A stretch of 64,000 bases of DNA from CAYQVO01 sp964421085 (GCA_964421085.1 CAYQVO010000006.1:60066-124065), one strand, 5' to 3'; positions 1 through 9,219 are shown, numbered from the stretch's first letter. Notes: generated from the sequence alone by a model not told the origin. Made by a program: numbers and translations.

Positions 1-90
1 TGCGAAAAGGCGTTTCAGTCCGTTGAATTATGGGTCGGGATGTTCGACCTGCGAATGGGAATCGGAGGCCTTTTCCCGCCTGATGAGTGA
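1..90 (+). CDS. Possible C-terminal end of an unidentified protein
   Basis: Frame 1 of the plus strand is open from the window edge to a TGA at 88-90 (29 codons). It would converge on the WYL regulator gene, whose stop begins 7 bases further on. The peptide is too short to assign, and an open frame of this length can arise by chance. Confidence 0.2.
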   Translation, partial: CEKAFQSVELWVGMFDLRMGIGGLFPPDE

Positions 91-96
91 ATCGCT

Positions 97-1110
97 TCAG
101 AATCTCTCTGCGGCCTCTTTGACTCTTTCCTTGTAGAGCCGCTTGAGTTCCGGGGGCTTCAGAATCTCGACTTCCCTCCCCCAGGTGAAGAGATGAAAAC
201 ACATCTCGAGAAGACCGCAGGCCTTGAAGGACACAAGAAGTGATCCGTTGGCAAGCTTCCGCATTTTCTGCGTCGGGTGAAAGACAAATTCAGAGGCGTC
301 CGCAGCCGCAGCGGGGGAAAACTTCCACTCGATCTCGAAAAGTTTCTCTTCCTGATACACACCGAACGAGCGGCACGCATACTGACCAAGCGAGAACGAC
401 GACTTCTGGAAATCCTGCTTGAGGATTTCCGCCTCTTTGATGTTGGACAACGTGTAATAATGAGGGTTTTTGTCCCGCTCCGTACATGCGCAGAGGTAAT
501 GCCTTGTTCCGTACAGAAACCCGAGCGGTATCACTACCTTTTCACCGTCTCCGCGCCTTGTTCGGGCGTAATAGCGAATTCGCACCTTTTTACAGGCCAG
601 CATCGCCCGGCGGAGCGTGGAGAGGATTTTTTCATTGACCTTGATTCTTGGTCTCGGGCGGCAGGCGAGACCCTCCGCCTCAGTAAGAGCCTCGAGATCG
701 ACATCGAGATGCTTATACGCTTCAGGCTTCACAAGGCCCCTCACCTTGTCGGCCGCTGCCAATAAATTCTCCGCATCGACTTCGCGGCCATCAGCTCTCA
801 GCGCGGCGAGAGCTCCCTCCATCGCAAGAAAATCATCGATACCGAACGCTGGAAGAAGAGAAAAGGTCGGTGTGGGTATCCGCCACCGCTTCCTGTTTTC
901 TTCATCGATTGTCTCTTTTCCCCGTCCAAACGCCCGGAACACGGCATCCCTCATGCGTTCGGCTGTGCGTCTCGAGACATCGAACTGCTTCTGAATGTCG
1001 TTCAGAGAGACTCCCGTATAGGAGCGCTGCATCTGAAGCGCAAGACGAAGCACCGCTTCGACCTGGCTGTACCGCTTTTCCCCTTTGCGTCTGCTTTTAG
1101 CGACGTTCAT
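97..1110 (-). CDS. WYL-domain transcriptional regulator
   Basis: A 337-residue DNA-binding protein of the HTH plus WYL type. Residues about 15-60 form a DeoR/HTH_11-like helix-turn-helix (a recognition-helix-like stretch includes FDVSRRTAERMRD). The middle and C-terminal part matches a WYL domain, with a core of R-Y followed by a PLGFLYGTRHYL-type strand. WYL proteins usually bind nucleotides or nucleic acid and regulate stress, DNA repair or defence genes. The start at 1110 is preferred over an in-frame GTG at 1122 because GGAGG lies five bases upstream of the ATG. The next gene upstream on the strand, an ADP-ribosylglycohydrolase, ends about 80 bases away, so the two may be co-transcribed. 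The target is unknown. Confidence 0.8.
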   Translation of the reverse strand: MNVAKSRRKGEKRYSQVEAVLRLALQMQRSYTGVSLNDIQKQFDVSRRTAERMRDAVFRAFGRGKETIDEENRKRWRIPTPTFSLLPAFGIDDFLAMEGALAALRADGREVDAENLLAAADKVRGLVKPEAYKHLDVDLEALTEAEGLACRPRPRIKVNEKILSTLRRAMLACKKVRIRYYARTRRGDGEKVVIPLGFLYGTRHYLCACTERDKNPHYYTLSNIKEAEILKQDFQKSSFSLGQYACRSFGVYQEEKLFEIEWKFSPAAAADASEFVFHPTQKMRKLANGSLLVSFKACGLLEMCFHLFTWGREVEILKPPELKRLYKERVKEAAERF

Positions 1111-1190
1111 GAATTCCTCCACGCGTCAGAAACGGACGTGGACATTGTCATTGCAAAGGCGGGCTCCGGTCAATCGGGAAATCAGCGGAA

Positions 1191-2132
1191 TCAGGCGGAA
1201 ACTGTCCGTTCGCCTCTCAATCTCTCCGCAAAACCGGCAATCATCTCCCTGTTCCACAACTTCCCGAGCCATTCATCTGGAATTCCTGATTCGCCGTAAA
1301 AAGCCCCTGCGATCTGGCCGCAGACAGCGCCTGTAGTGTCCGCATCGTCACCGAGGTTTACACCCTTAAGCACCGCCTCTTCGAAGCTTTCTGAATGGAG
1401 GAAACACCACAGGGCCGCTTCGAGGCTTTCAACTACGTACCCGCTTCCCCTGATCTCATCGATTGTTTTTCCCCGATAGCGGCCGTCGGCAATCGAACGG
1501 ATTCGATCGGTCGGTTCAGAGTCGAAAATATCGCCGGGAAGTCTTCCGAACAGAACTTCTTCTTTCGGCTCGCCTGAAAGCGCCTTTGAAAGCATGAAAC
1601 CAAAGAGTCTGCATGCGTGGATGCATTCAGCAGCGCAGTGGGTCGTCTTCGAGCTTTCGCCGGAAAAATGAATCACACTTCCGGCATCAGGCGAAAAGAA
1701 AGCCGGCACCGGAGCAAGGCGCATGATTGAGCCATTGCCGGCGGATGCGGGTGACGCAGAACCGGCAAAAGCCTCGCCGGTGGAAAGAAACTTTCTGAGC
1801 GCATTTGATGTTGCGCCGCCTATATCGAAGCAGGTCCCTCTGCTGCTCAGGTGGCCGTTTCTCCACCACATCACGTACCGGTTGATCTGATCTTCAGCGT
1901 CGAAACATTTTCTTTCAATCAGGCTTTCCGCAAGACAAAGCGCCATGCTTGTGTCATCTGTCCACTGCCCTGCTTCCAGGTTGTGAGGGCCGCCGGTCCG
2001 CATTCCGGTTACGGGCGTGAAAGTGCCGCGGGGTTCAAACTCGACCGCAGCGCCAAGAGCATCTCCAGCAGCAAGACCGAGAAGGCTTCCGCGGGAGCGA
2101 CTGGTAAATGAGGGATCACTGGAGGACTGCAT
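1191..2132 (-). CDS. ADP-ribosylglycohydrolase family protein (DraG-like)
   Basis: A 313-residue member of the ADP-ribosyl-glycohydrolase family, which removes ADP-ribose from proteins or small molecules using a two-metal centre. Family hallmarks are visible: an N-terminal GLAAGDALGA, a QWTDDTSMAL metal-binding motif near residue 57, and the C-terminal GDDADTTGAVCGQIAGA motif carrying the second group of metal ligands. The length fits the family. No Shine-Dalgarno sequence is evident before the ATG. It points away from the plus-strand hypothetical gene at 2396 across a 260-base intergenic region. No partner ADP-ribosyltransferase is visible in the window, so the substrate is unknown. Confidence 0.87.
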   Translation of the reverse strand: MQSSSDPSFTSRSRGSLLGLAAGDALGAAVEFEPRGTFTPVTGMRTGGPHNLEAGQWTDDTSMALCLAESLIERKCFDAEDQINRYVMWWRNGHLSSRGTCFDIGGATSNALRKFLSTGEAFAGSASPASAGNGSIMRLAPVPAFFSPDAGSVIHFSGESSKTTHCAAECIHACRLFGFMLSKALSGEPKEEVLFGRLPGDIFDSEPTDRIRSIADGRYRGKTIDEIRGSGYVVESLEAALWCFLHSESFEEAVLKGVNLGDDADTTGAVCGQIAGAFYGESGIPDEWLGKLWNREMIAGFAERLRGERTVSA

Positions 2133-2395
2133 CGGATGCAGTTTGACCTGTTCCGGGCGGGCAAATCAAGCAGGCAGCAATTTTTCGAGATGGAGGCCTG
2201 AGGCACCAACTCCCCATCCCGGCAGAAATTTCGCCACAGATTCTAAACAAGCAGGGAAAACGTGCCGTTTACCCCTTTAAGGCAGATGGAAGTAAGGCGG
2301 AAGCCCCCCACCCGAATCTTTCACAAATTTAAACGGTTCCGGTGATATGAGCTGAGACTCATGCACCCGAAGTGCCCCTGGAAACAGGAGATGCC

Positions 2396-2995
2396 ATGGA
2401 TGGAATAAACAGGATAAATCAGACAGGGCAACCCGACAGGTGGACTTCCTTCATTACCCAGCAGACACACCCTGACAACAAGGAAGGAGGAGGCGCGTTC
2501 CTCAGAGAGCCGATTCCCCGAAAACGTCTTAAAACTGACGAGACTCCGGAAGAGGAGGCCGTAGCAGCATCACCCAAAGGCGGAGGACAGAAGGCAAGAG
2601 ACTTCAGCAGGAAGATGCACGAAATAAACAGTAAAATTGAAGCTCTTTCACTCCTTGATTCCTGGCTCGAGTCGCCTTTCGAAAAGGATGCCGTTATGGC
2701 GGCTCAGTATCTTCTCAGTCAGTCTGCGGCCGATTCTTCCGTTGTAGAACTGATCAGCAAAATCTCAGAGGTCTCTAATGAACCGTTTCCCGGCAAGGAA
2801 GATCTGGGAAGTCTCAGAGAGATGTCTTCAGCTGCAAGGAAGCAGCTCGAGGATTACCTCGCAGCAAACCAGAGCTTCCTGGGGGAAAGTGACGATACGG
2901 TAGGCGACAGAATCCTTGCGGATCAGTCGGCTGCCGTGTCGAGCCAGGATCTGAAAAGCCAGAGGGTCCTGCATCTGCTGACAACGGCAGCGTAA
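2396..2995 (+). CDS. Hypothetical protein
   Basis: A 199-residue soluble-looking protein without a recognisable domain. The ATG at 2396 is chosen because AGGAG lies five bases upstream; an in-frame GTG at 2372 has no such site. The N-terminal third (to about residue 75) is polar and low in predicted structure. The rest is rich in Leu, Ser and Ala and probably helical. No signal peptide or membrane segment is seen. Its stop is five bases from the stop of the convergent aldo/keto reductase. Function unknown. Confidence 0.6.
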   Translation: MDGINRINQTGQPDRWTSFITQQTHPDNKEGGGAFLREPIPRKRLKTDETPEEEAVAASPKGGGQKARDFSRKMHEINSKIEALSLLDSWLESPFEKDAVMAAQYLLSQSAADSSVVELISKISEVSNEPFPGKEDLGSLREMSSAARKQLEDYLAANQSFLGESDDTVGDRILADQSAAVSSQDLKSQRVLHLLTTAA

Positions 2996-3000
2996 GGGAA

Positions 3001-3897
3001 TTACACCTGCCCCACCCACTGGTCTGTCGCGGTCTTTTTCCATATATCGCGAATCTGCCTGAAAACTTCTTCGTCTTCAGCTCTTCCTCCCAGCTGCTTG
3101 ATATTTTCAACTATTCTTTCGGGCTTTGTCGTTCCGACAATCGCAGTGCAGACTCCCGGCTGAGAGAGAGTGAATCGAAGCGCGGTCCCGACTGACTCAG
3201 GGACAGGCAGCCCGAGGAATGGATACTTAAGCTGCTGAAATCTGTTCCAGTATGCGTGTGCGTACTCATTCCCGGGCTTCTTTCCTGTCTTCCATGCCGC
3301 GTTTGCGACCGGTCTCTTCGCGATTACGCCCATCTTCCGTGACGCCGCTTCAGGAAGGACCTTCTCAATCGATTCCTGATCAGCCACGTTTACCGATATC
3401 TGAAGCGTATCGAACGCTCCTGTCCTTACTGCATAAAGAGCGTCCGCGGAGTCCCCGCTGTACCCGATAAATCTCGTATAGTGCTTCTCTCGCGCTTCCT
3501 GAAGAGCTTCGATTACCTCTCCCCTTCGGAGAACTTCTTCAGAACAGCTGTGAAGCTGCACAAGATCGAGCCTTTCAGTCTGCAGGCGCCTCAGACTCCT
3601 TTCGATGCTCCACAGGATCGAGTCTTTGCTCCAGTTTTCAGAACCGGATCCGTCCGGGTGTCCGCATTTAGTGAAGAGATAGAATTCGTCGCGGCGCTTT
3701 GACGCCGTTTTTCCGATGTTCTCCTCGCTTGTCACATAGCACTCCGCGGTATCTATCACATTCATACCGCTGTCGAGCGCTGTTCCTATTATCCGATCGA
3801 CAGTAACCGTGCCTGCGCCTTCATATCCGATTTCAGCGGCGCCGAGTCCGAGCACTGTGACTTCGAGTCCTGTAGATCCAAATGCTCTTTTCTCCAT
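3001..3897 (-). CDS. Aldo/keto reductase
   Basis: A 298-residue NADPH-dependent oxidoreductase of the aldo/keto reductase superfamily (TIM barrel). The N-terminus has the family strand and loop RAFGSTGLEVTVLGLG. The catalytic tetrad is recognisable as Asp in DTAECY, Tyr in the same motif, Lys in LFTKCGH and His in LVQLHS. The C-terminal cofactor-binding region contains AIVGTTKPERIVENI. The physiological substrate cannot be told from sequence. It converges with the hypothetical gene at 2396 and is about 50 bases downstream of the SAM-hydrolase-like gene on the same strand. Confidence 0.88.
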   Translation of the reverse strand: MEKRAFGSTGLEVTVLGLGAAEIGYEGAGTVTVDRIIGTALDSGMNVIDTAECYVTSEENIGKTASKRRDEFYLFTKCGHPDGSGSENWSKDSILWSIERSLRRLQTERLDLVQLHSCSEEVLRRGEVIEALQEAREKHYTRFIGYSGDSADALYAVRTGAFDTLQISVNVADQESIEKVLPEAASRKMGVIAKRPVANAAWKTGKKPGNEYAHAYWNRFQQLKYPFLGLPVPESVGTALRFTLSQPGVCTAIVGTTKPERIVENIKQLGGRAEDEEVFRQIRDIWKKTATDQWVGQV

Positions 3898-3947
3898 CTG
3901 AGGTTCCCCCTTTCCGGATTTTCATCGTATTGAGCAGACTAGCGCGC

Positions 3948-4739
3948 TCAGCCAGGTTCGACCAGAACCTCGTCCCCGGGCTGGACCTTCAGGCGGTCTG
4001 CGGCATTTCCGTCGACCTCCGCTATCTCGAGCGCGCCTGAGCTGTTGATAAGAGCCACAAGATCGGATTTGTTCCCTTCTCCATATCCCGAAACCATGGT
4101 TGTGATGGTGACGGAACCAATCTGAACCGTCGAAGGCATTTCTTCCCCGAGTTCATGCGACGTGATATTTGTCGCTATATTCCCGAAATGGTCGATATTC
4201 AGCACCTCGCCTTTCAGACGCGAGCCCTCCGTTGTGACTGAGGGAAGAGGAAGAAGCACAGGATCTTTGATTGGGGGTCCAAGATTCTCAATGTCCCCCC
4301 CTTCAGCAAGATATGCCGCGACTGGAGCAAATATATCGCGTCCATGAAACACCCGGCTCGGAGTGCTGAGCCAGTACGATTCATTCCACAGCTCCACCAT
4401 TTCCACCCGCTCCAGAGCGTGCCATGCAGCCTGCGCAATAAAAGTCACAAGCCCGTTGTCAGGGCCGACGAACAACTGGTCTCCAAGCACAGCCGCCATC
4501 GCCCTCCGGCTGCTCCCGACCCCCGGATCGACTACGGCAAGATGAACAGTTCCTTCCGGGAAATGCGGCACAGCCCGGGCGAGAACCAGAGCTGCCTGCC
4601 GGATATTCTGGGGAGATATCTGATGACTTATATCGACAATGTGGACATCGGACAAACGCGCAAGGATAACTCCCTTCACAACACCGGCATATTCGTCTTC
4701 ATTTCCGAAATCTGTGGTTAGAGTTATTATGGGTCTCAT
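3948..4739 (-). CDS. SAM hydroxide adenosyltransferase (DUF62 family)
   Basis: A 263-residue protein of the S-adenosylmethionine hydrolase / chlorinase-fluorinase family, which splits SAM to adenosine and methionine using a water-derived hydroxide. Recognisable are the N-terminal ITLTTDFGNEDEYAG, the HIVDISHQISPQNI strand, and VDPGVGSSRRA plus FVGPDNGL that form the SAM pocket. The C-terminal part (from about residue 165) is the small beta-barrel domain with GEVLNIDHFGNIATNI. The start is supported by AAGGTGA just upstream of the ATG. It is divergent from the CoA-binding protein gene across 30 bases. Confidence 0.87.
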   Translation of the reverse strand: MRPIITLTTDFGNEDEYAGVVKGVILARLSDVHIVDISHQISPQNIRQAALVLARAVPHFPEGTVHLAVVDPGVGSSRRAMAAVLGDQLFVGPDNGLVTFIAQAAWHALERVEMVELWNESYWLSTPSRVFHGRDIFAPVAAYLAEGGDIENLGPPIKDPVLLPLPSVTTEGSRLKGEVLNIDHFGNIATNITSHELGEEMPSTVQIGSVTITTMVSGYGEGNKSDLVALINSSGALEIAEVDGNAADRLKVQPGDEVLVEPG

Positions 4740-4769
4740 GCAGTCACCTTTTTTTTCAGAGGTTCAAGA

Positions 4770-5168
4770 ATGACAGGCGCTGATACGGGCAATCAAGGAA
4801 AAAGTTCGAAAACAGCAGTACTGGGAGCATCTCCGAAGGCAGAAAGATACAGCAATATGGCGATAAAACGGCTGAAGGCTCATGGGCACGGTGTTGTGCC
4901 TGTAAACCCTGCATACGGGGAAATTGAAGGCTTACAGGTGGCGAAGAGACTCGACGAAATAGAACCGGGCTCCATCGATACTGTAACCGTATACATTTCC
5001 CCTCCCCGTTCAACGCCCCTGAAAAGTGAAATCCTCAGAATCCGTCCTCGACGGGTCATTTTTAACCCCGGTACTGAGAACCCGGAACTTGAAGAGTCTC
5101 TGTCTGAGGCGGGAATTGAAGTTGTGGAAGGATGCACGCTTGTAATGCTGAGTACGGGCTCCTTTTAG
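4770..5168 (+). CDS. CoA-binding domain protein (YccU-like)
   Basis: A 132-residue single-domain protein of the CoA_binding_2 family with a Rossmann-like fold. Visible features are the nucleotide-binding strand TAVLGASPKAERYSN, VPVNPAYGEIEGLQV, the YISPPRS loop, and the C-terminal VEGCTLVML with the usual conserved Cys. Family members bind CoA or acyl-CoA non-covalently; a cellular role is not established. It is divergent from the SAM-hydrolase-like gene and 58 bases upstream of the hybrid histidine kinase on the same strand. Confidence 0.83.
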   Translation: MTGADTGNQGKSSKTAVLGASPKAERYSNMAIKRLKAHGHGVVPVNPAYGEIEGLQVAKRLDEIEPGSIDTVTVYISPPRSTPLKSEILRIRPRRVIFNPGTENPELEESLSEAGIEVVEGCTLVMLSTGSF

Positions 5169-5226
5169 TCACTGTCCCACGTAATAACTCTTCGTTCAAA
5201 CACGCGTTCGCGCTAGTATACACCTT

Positions 5227-8200
5227 ATGAAGCGTCTGGTCGTATTCCTGTTCATGTGCCTGGCACTTTCGGTCGAAGTGCATGCAGAAACGCCCTCTCC
5301 TCTCGCCCCGAAACGCGTCTTCTTTCTGAATTCATACCACAGAGGATATCCGTTATCGGACGAGGAGATGGAGGGCGCGGACAGTGTGTTCAACAATGCG
5401 CCGTTCCCGATTGAGGTGCACTCTGAATTCATGGACGCAAAGCGCATTATAGACAGCCATTATCAGCAGGATCTCCTTCAGATATACCAGATGAAGTACA
5501 GGCGGCTGAAGATCGATCTGGTATTCGCCGCCGATAACGACGCTCTTGAATTCATGGTGAAGAACCGCCCGGTCCTTTTCCCGGATGCGCCTCTTGTCTT
5601 TTCCGGCATAAACGATTTCTCAGATGCAATGATCGAAGGCCAGGAGAATATCACCGGCGTGGTCGAGGATTCTGATTATGTGGAAACGATTGAGGCCGCG
5701 AATAGTATCATTCCGGGACTCGGACGAATCGTGGTTGTGAGCGATCGAACCACCACGGGAGCAGCGCACGACAGAGCAGTACGCAAAATTGAGCCCCTCT
5801 TCAGGGACCAACTCGAGTTCGAGCATTTGATGATGACGGATTTGACATTTCGGGATCTGCTCGGACGGCTCTCCGCCCTCAGGTCTGACAGCGCAGTGCT
5901 GATGCTTTCCCACATGAGCGACTCGTCCGGCGAAATCTTTCCGGCGCGGGAAAGCGGATCAAAGATCGCCCGCGCAAGTTCCGTCCCTGTATTCGTAGTC
6001 ACGTCTTTCCGCGTAGGGTACGGGACGCTGGGCGGAAAAGTTGTCAATTCCATCCGTCAGGGGCAGCTCGGCGCACAGTTGGCGCTTCGAATACTGAAGG
6101 GCGAGCCTGCCGGAAATATTCCGATATTGCGGAAAAGCCCGAACAATTTTCTGTTTGATGCGCTTGCGCTCGAACGTTTCCACATTCCGGAAAGCAGCCT
6201 TCCGCCAGGAGCAGGAATTATAAACAAGGACGACACTTATTACGGCAGATACTCCGGGGCAATATCCGCCACCATCACGGTCATCATTTTCCTTGTGGCC
6301 GTTATCGGCATCCTTTCTCTCAACATTGTCCGGAGGCGCCGCGCGGAGAGCGCTCTTCGGGAAAGCGAGGAGAAATACAGGAAGATCCTTGAGACTGCAC
6401 ACGAAGGAATTGTCGCTCTTGACGAAAACTTCAACCTCCGGTTCGTCAACAAGGGAATGGCCGAACTGCTTGGATACGACCCTTCTGATATGATGGGCCG
6501 CCCGGTAGTTGATTTTGTGCATCCTGATGAAATCCCTGACCACTACCGGAAAGTCACTGAACGCAAGCAGAGAAGAAGCGGAAGTTACGAGCGCCGTTTT
6601 ATGAAACGGAACGGTGAATTCATCACTGCTCATATCAGCGCGCAGCCTCTCTTCGACGAAAACGACAGATTCTCCGGCGTATTTACGATGGCGACAGATA
6701 TAACGCAGCAGAAGCAGATGGAGCAGGCACTCCAGGAAGCGCAGGCACTTCTGGTGACCGCCCTGGATCAGAGCATCGCGGGCATCGTGATATGCGACGC
6801 CCCATCGGGCAGAATCCGGCTGGTGAACAAAGCTGCGGAGCAGATCCTCCTTCAGTCGAAGGAAGAACAGATGCTGTTTTCCTTTGCCACTCCTGATGGC
6901 AGGACATTCAACTGTTTCAGAAGCGATGGGAGCCGTTACAAACCGGAGGAGCTTCCGCTGGGCCAGGCCGTACTCAAGGGCAATACCGTGGAGAACGTCG
7001 AGATACGTGTGGTCCGGAGCGACGGCTCCGAGCGGTGGATAAACTGCTGCGCATCGCCGATTCGAAATGTTCAGGAAGTCATAGTCGCCGGCTTTCAGAT
7101 ATTTTCCGACATCACGATGCAGAAGCAGTACCAGACAGATCTGCAGAGAGCGGCAAAACTCGAGTCGGTGGGGGTACTTGCAGGAGGCATTGCTCACGAC
7201 TTCAATAACCTTCTCTCGGCTATTGTCGGCAATGCGGGCGCGATGAAAATACTGCTTGCACAGGGAGATGCCGACCGCTGCGCGAGATGTGTTTCCGAGA
7301 TCGAAGACGCGGCCATGAGGGCGCGCGATTTAACACAGCAGCTCCTGACATTTTCGAGAGGCGGGGCCCCTGTTCCGGCGCTGCTGGATCTTTCGGCGGT
7401 CCTGCGCGAAGCCGCGTCTTTCGCGCTCACAGGGTCGAGAAACCGGTGCGAAACCGAGCCGTCGAAAATATGGCCCGTCTTTGCCGACAGAGGCCAGATC
7501 TCTCAGGTGATTCATAATCTTCTTCTGAACGCGGATCAGGCCATGCCGCAGCCGGGAACTATCAGGATGACCGCGGTGAATGTAAATGTCACTTTACGTG
7601 ATGGTCTTCCTCTTGAAGAAGGTCCATATGTCCGAATAACCGTCGAAGATAAAGGGGTGGGAATTCCGGGGGAATTGATCAGCAAAATTTTCGATCCTTT
7701 CTTCACCACAAAACAGCGGGGAAGCGGTCTTGGGCTTGCTTCTGTTTATTCAATCGTCAAGAGCCACAATGGTCATATCACCGTTCAGTCGGCGCCTGGT
7801 CAGGGAAGCATCTTTTCGTTCTATATTCCGGCGCGGCCCGCAGGAAAGGTCGCAGGAGAGGCGCCGGTAAAAGGCGCAAAGAAGGGAAAAAGCCTTCGGA
7901 TTCTGATACTCGATGATGAGATTCTTATCCGGAACATGCTCGAGGAGGCTCTGAGAAATCTCGGGCATGCTGTCTGCACTGTCCCGGAAGGAAGCCTTGC
8001 TGTCGAAGAATTCGAGAAGGAATTCAGCGCGGGAAATCCCTATGACCTTCTCGTTCTCGACCTTACAGTGCCCGGAGGAATGGGCGGCCGTGATGTAGTT
8101 CATATGCTGAACGAGCGGCATGGGAAGGTCCGGGCCATCGCGTCAACAGGTTATGCAACTGACCCCATTCTCGCCAATTATAAGGCGCACGGATTTGCCG

Positions 8201-8277
8201 GCAGGCTTGCCAAACCGTACCGCATTGAGGATCTCGTTGAGACTATTGAACATGTAATGGCCATCGACGCGTTCTAA
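5227..8277 (+). CDS. Hybrid sensor histidine kinase with ABC-type substrate-binding sensor domain
   Basis: A 1016-residue membrane sensor. Order of parts: a signal-like hydrophobic N-terminus (residues about 3-20); an extracytoplasmic domain of the ABC substrate-binding type (about 28-330, beginning RVFFLNSYHRGYPLSDEE); a transmembrane helix at about 346-367; two PAS domains (about 380-500 and 510-635, both followed by DIT-type PAC ends); a HisKA domain with phospho-accepting His657 in GIAHDFNN; an HATPase domain with DNAMP-like N box, VEDKGVGIP and GSGLGLA; and a C-terminal receiver domain (about 890-1012) with DD and phospho-acceptor Asp945. It should sense a periplasmic ligand and relay phosphate to its own receiver. 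No Shine-Dalgarno precedes the ATG; a TAGTAT hexamer lies at 5214-5219. No intact output regulator is adjacent. Confidence 0.9.
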   Translation: MKRLVVFLFMCLALSVEVHAETPSPLAPKRVFFLNSYHRGYPLSDEEMEGADSVFNNAPFPIEVHSEFMDAKRIIDSHYQQDLLQIYQMKYRRLKIDLVFAADNDALEFMVKNRPVLFPDAPLVFSGINDFSDAMIEGQENITGVVEDSDYVETIEAANSIIPGLGRIVVVSDRTTTGAAHDRAVRKIEPLFRDQLEFEHLMMTDLTFRDLLGRLSALRSDSAVLMLSHMSDSSGEIFPARESGSKIARASSVPVFVVTSFRVGYGTLGGKVVNSIRQGQLGAQLALRILKGEPAGNIPILRKSPNNFLFDALALERFHIPESSLPPGAGIINKDDTYYGRYSGAISATITVIIFLVAVIGILSLNIVRRRRAESALRESEEKYRKILETAHEGIVALDENFNLRFVNKGMAELLGYDPSDMMGRPVVDFVHPDEIPDHYRKVTERKQRRSGSYERRFMKRNGEFITAHISAQPLFDENDRFSGVFTMATDITQQKQMEQALQEAQALLVTALDQSIAGIVICDAPSGRIRLVNKAAEQILLQSKEEQMLFSFATPDGRTFNCFRSDGSRYKPEELPLGQAVLKGNTVENVEIRVVRSDGSERWINCCASPIRNVQEVIVAGFQIFSDITMQKQYQTDLQRAAKLESVGVLAGGIAHDFNNLLSAIVGNAGAMKILLAQGDADRCARCVSEIEDAAMRARDLTQQLLTFSRGGAPVPALLDLSAVLREAASFALTGSRNRCETEPSKIWPVFADRGQISQVIHNLLLNADQAMPQPGTIRMTAVNVNVTLRDGLPLEEGPYVRITVEDKGVGIPGELISKIFDPFFTTKQRGSGLGLASVYSIVKSHNGHITVQSAPGQGSIFSFYIPARPAGKVAGEAPVKGAKKGKSLRILILDDEILIRNMLEEALRNLGHAVCTVPEGSLAVEEFEKEFSAGNPYDLLVLDLTVPGGMGGRDVVHMLNERHGKVRAIASTGYATDPILANYKAHGFAGRLAKPYRIEDLVETIEHVMAIDAF

Positions 8278-8427
8278 GCTCCGCGTTTTATGTGCGCCCT
8301 TTTCTTTGCGGTTATCTCCAGACCCGCCGCATTTTTGCCGACATTCATTACATGGTGGCTGGAGACCTCTCATTTGCCATCGTCCGCAGACTCTTTCGCA
8401 GGCGGATTGACACTCTTCTGGCTGCAT

Positions 8428-8556
8428 GTTCCTGTGATCGCAATTACCGCTCACGCCCTCGAAGGATGCAGGGAACAGTGCCTCGCCCCGGGGATGGATG
8501 ATTACGTTTCCACGCCTTTTGATACAAAACAGCTGCTGGTGCCTCTGCATGACGTG
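8428..8556 (+). pseudogene. Remnant of a response-regulator receiver domain
   Basis: Within an open frame at 8290-8571, only the part from about 8428 is recognisable. It reads as the last third of a receiver domain: VPVIAITAHALEG, then CLAPGMDDYVSTPFD, which corresponds to the beta-4 strand, the AGMDDYVSKP region and the start of the last helix. The catalytic Lys of the usual K-P is replaced by Thr, and the phospho-acceptor half is missing. Upstream residues of the frame do not resemble a receiver. It is probably debris of a second hybrid kinase or response regulator next to the intact kinase. A small GCCGGT/ACCGGC stem-loop follows at about 8562-8576. Confidence 0.6.
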
Positions 8557-8629
8557 ACTATTTGCCGGTAAAACCGGCTGCTCTGGATTGCCGTTTGTTT
8601 CTCTTGTCACCCTCTGTAAAATGCTTCCA

Positions 8630-8658
8630 TTTACAAACCGGAAACCTCCTGCTAAATA
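8630..8658 (+). promoter_or_regulatory. Sigma-70-type promoter, apparently leaderless
   Basis: TTTACA (8630-8635), a 17-base spacer, then TAAATA (8653-8658) preceded by TG in the extended -10 position. Transcription would begin about seven bases on, at or next to the GTG at 8665 of the nitroreductase gene, leaving no room for a ribosome-binding site. None is visible. The -10 hexamer itself is a weak match. Confidence 0.4.
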
Positions 8659-8664
8659 CGACCA

Positions 8665-9219
8665 GTGGACTTTCTCGATCTCGTAAGAACCCGCCAGAGC
8701 TGCCGTTCATATTCCCGCGCTCCTGTACCACGGGAACTCGTCGAAAAATGTCTCGAAGCTGCGCGTCTCGCTCCGTCGGCATGCAACTCGCAGCCCTGGA
8801 AATTTCTCGTCGTCGACACCGAACCGCTTCGGACGACTCTTGCCGGAAAGGCGTTCACCGGCATTTACTCCATGAACAAATTCGCGCTCGATGCTCCGGT
8901 TATTATCGTGCCTGTAACTCAGAGATCGAAATATATCGCACGGCTCGGCGGACATCTGCGAGGCGTACAGTACAGCCTGATTGATATCGGAATCGCCGGC
9001 CAGCATCTCGACCTCCAGGCGGCGGAACTTGGCCTCGGCTGCTGCTGGCTCGGCTGGTTCAACGAAAACGCGGTAAAGAAAGTTCTTGGACTTTCACGAA
9101 CCGACAAGGTTGATGTCATCTTCAGCGTCGGGTTCCCGGCCGGGGCGGGCACGCGCGAAAAGAAGCGGTTGCCGCTCGACGATGTGCGAACGTTCGTTGC
9201 GGCGCCTCGCATTCCTTGA
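8665..9219 (+). CDS. Nitroreductase family protein (FMN-dependent oxidoreductase)
   Basis: A 184-residue flavoprotein of the nitroreductase family. The N-terminal FMN-phosphate-binding motif RTRQSCRSYSRAPVP and the LAPSACNSQPWKFLVV helix-strand are clear. The central GIAGQHLDLQAAELGLGCCWLGWF motif lines the flavin and dimer interface, and the C-terminal FSVGFPAG strand completes the fold. Substrates of such enzymes (nitroaromatics, quinones, dehalogenation) cannot be inferred here. The GTG start is the first codon that gives the full family N-terminus. No Shine-Dalgarno is seen; a promoter places transcription start at the GTG. The last 98 bases are overlapped by the opposite-strand DUF5666-like frame. 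Confidence 0.87.
   Translation: MDFLDLVRTRQSCRSYSRAPVPRELVEKCLEAARLAPSACNSQPWKFLVVDTEPLRTTLAGKAFTGIYSMNKFALDAPVIIVPVTQRSKYIARLGGHLRGVQYSLIDIGIAGQHLDLQAAELGLGCCWLGWFNENAVKKVLGLSRTDKVDVIFSVGFPAGAGTREKKRLPLDDVRTFVAAPRIP

Noticed and set aside
5959..7197. 412-codon minus-strand frame antisense to the hybrid histidine kinase
   Set aside because: It mirrors a clearly coding gene with PAS and signal domains, and its own protein sequence has no family pattern. It is a shadow frame created by codon bias.
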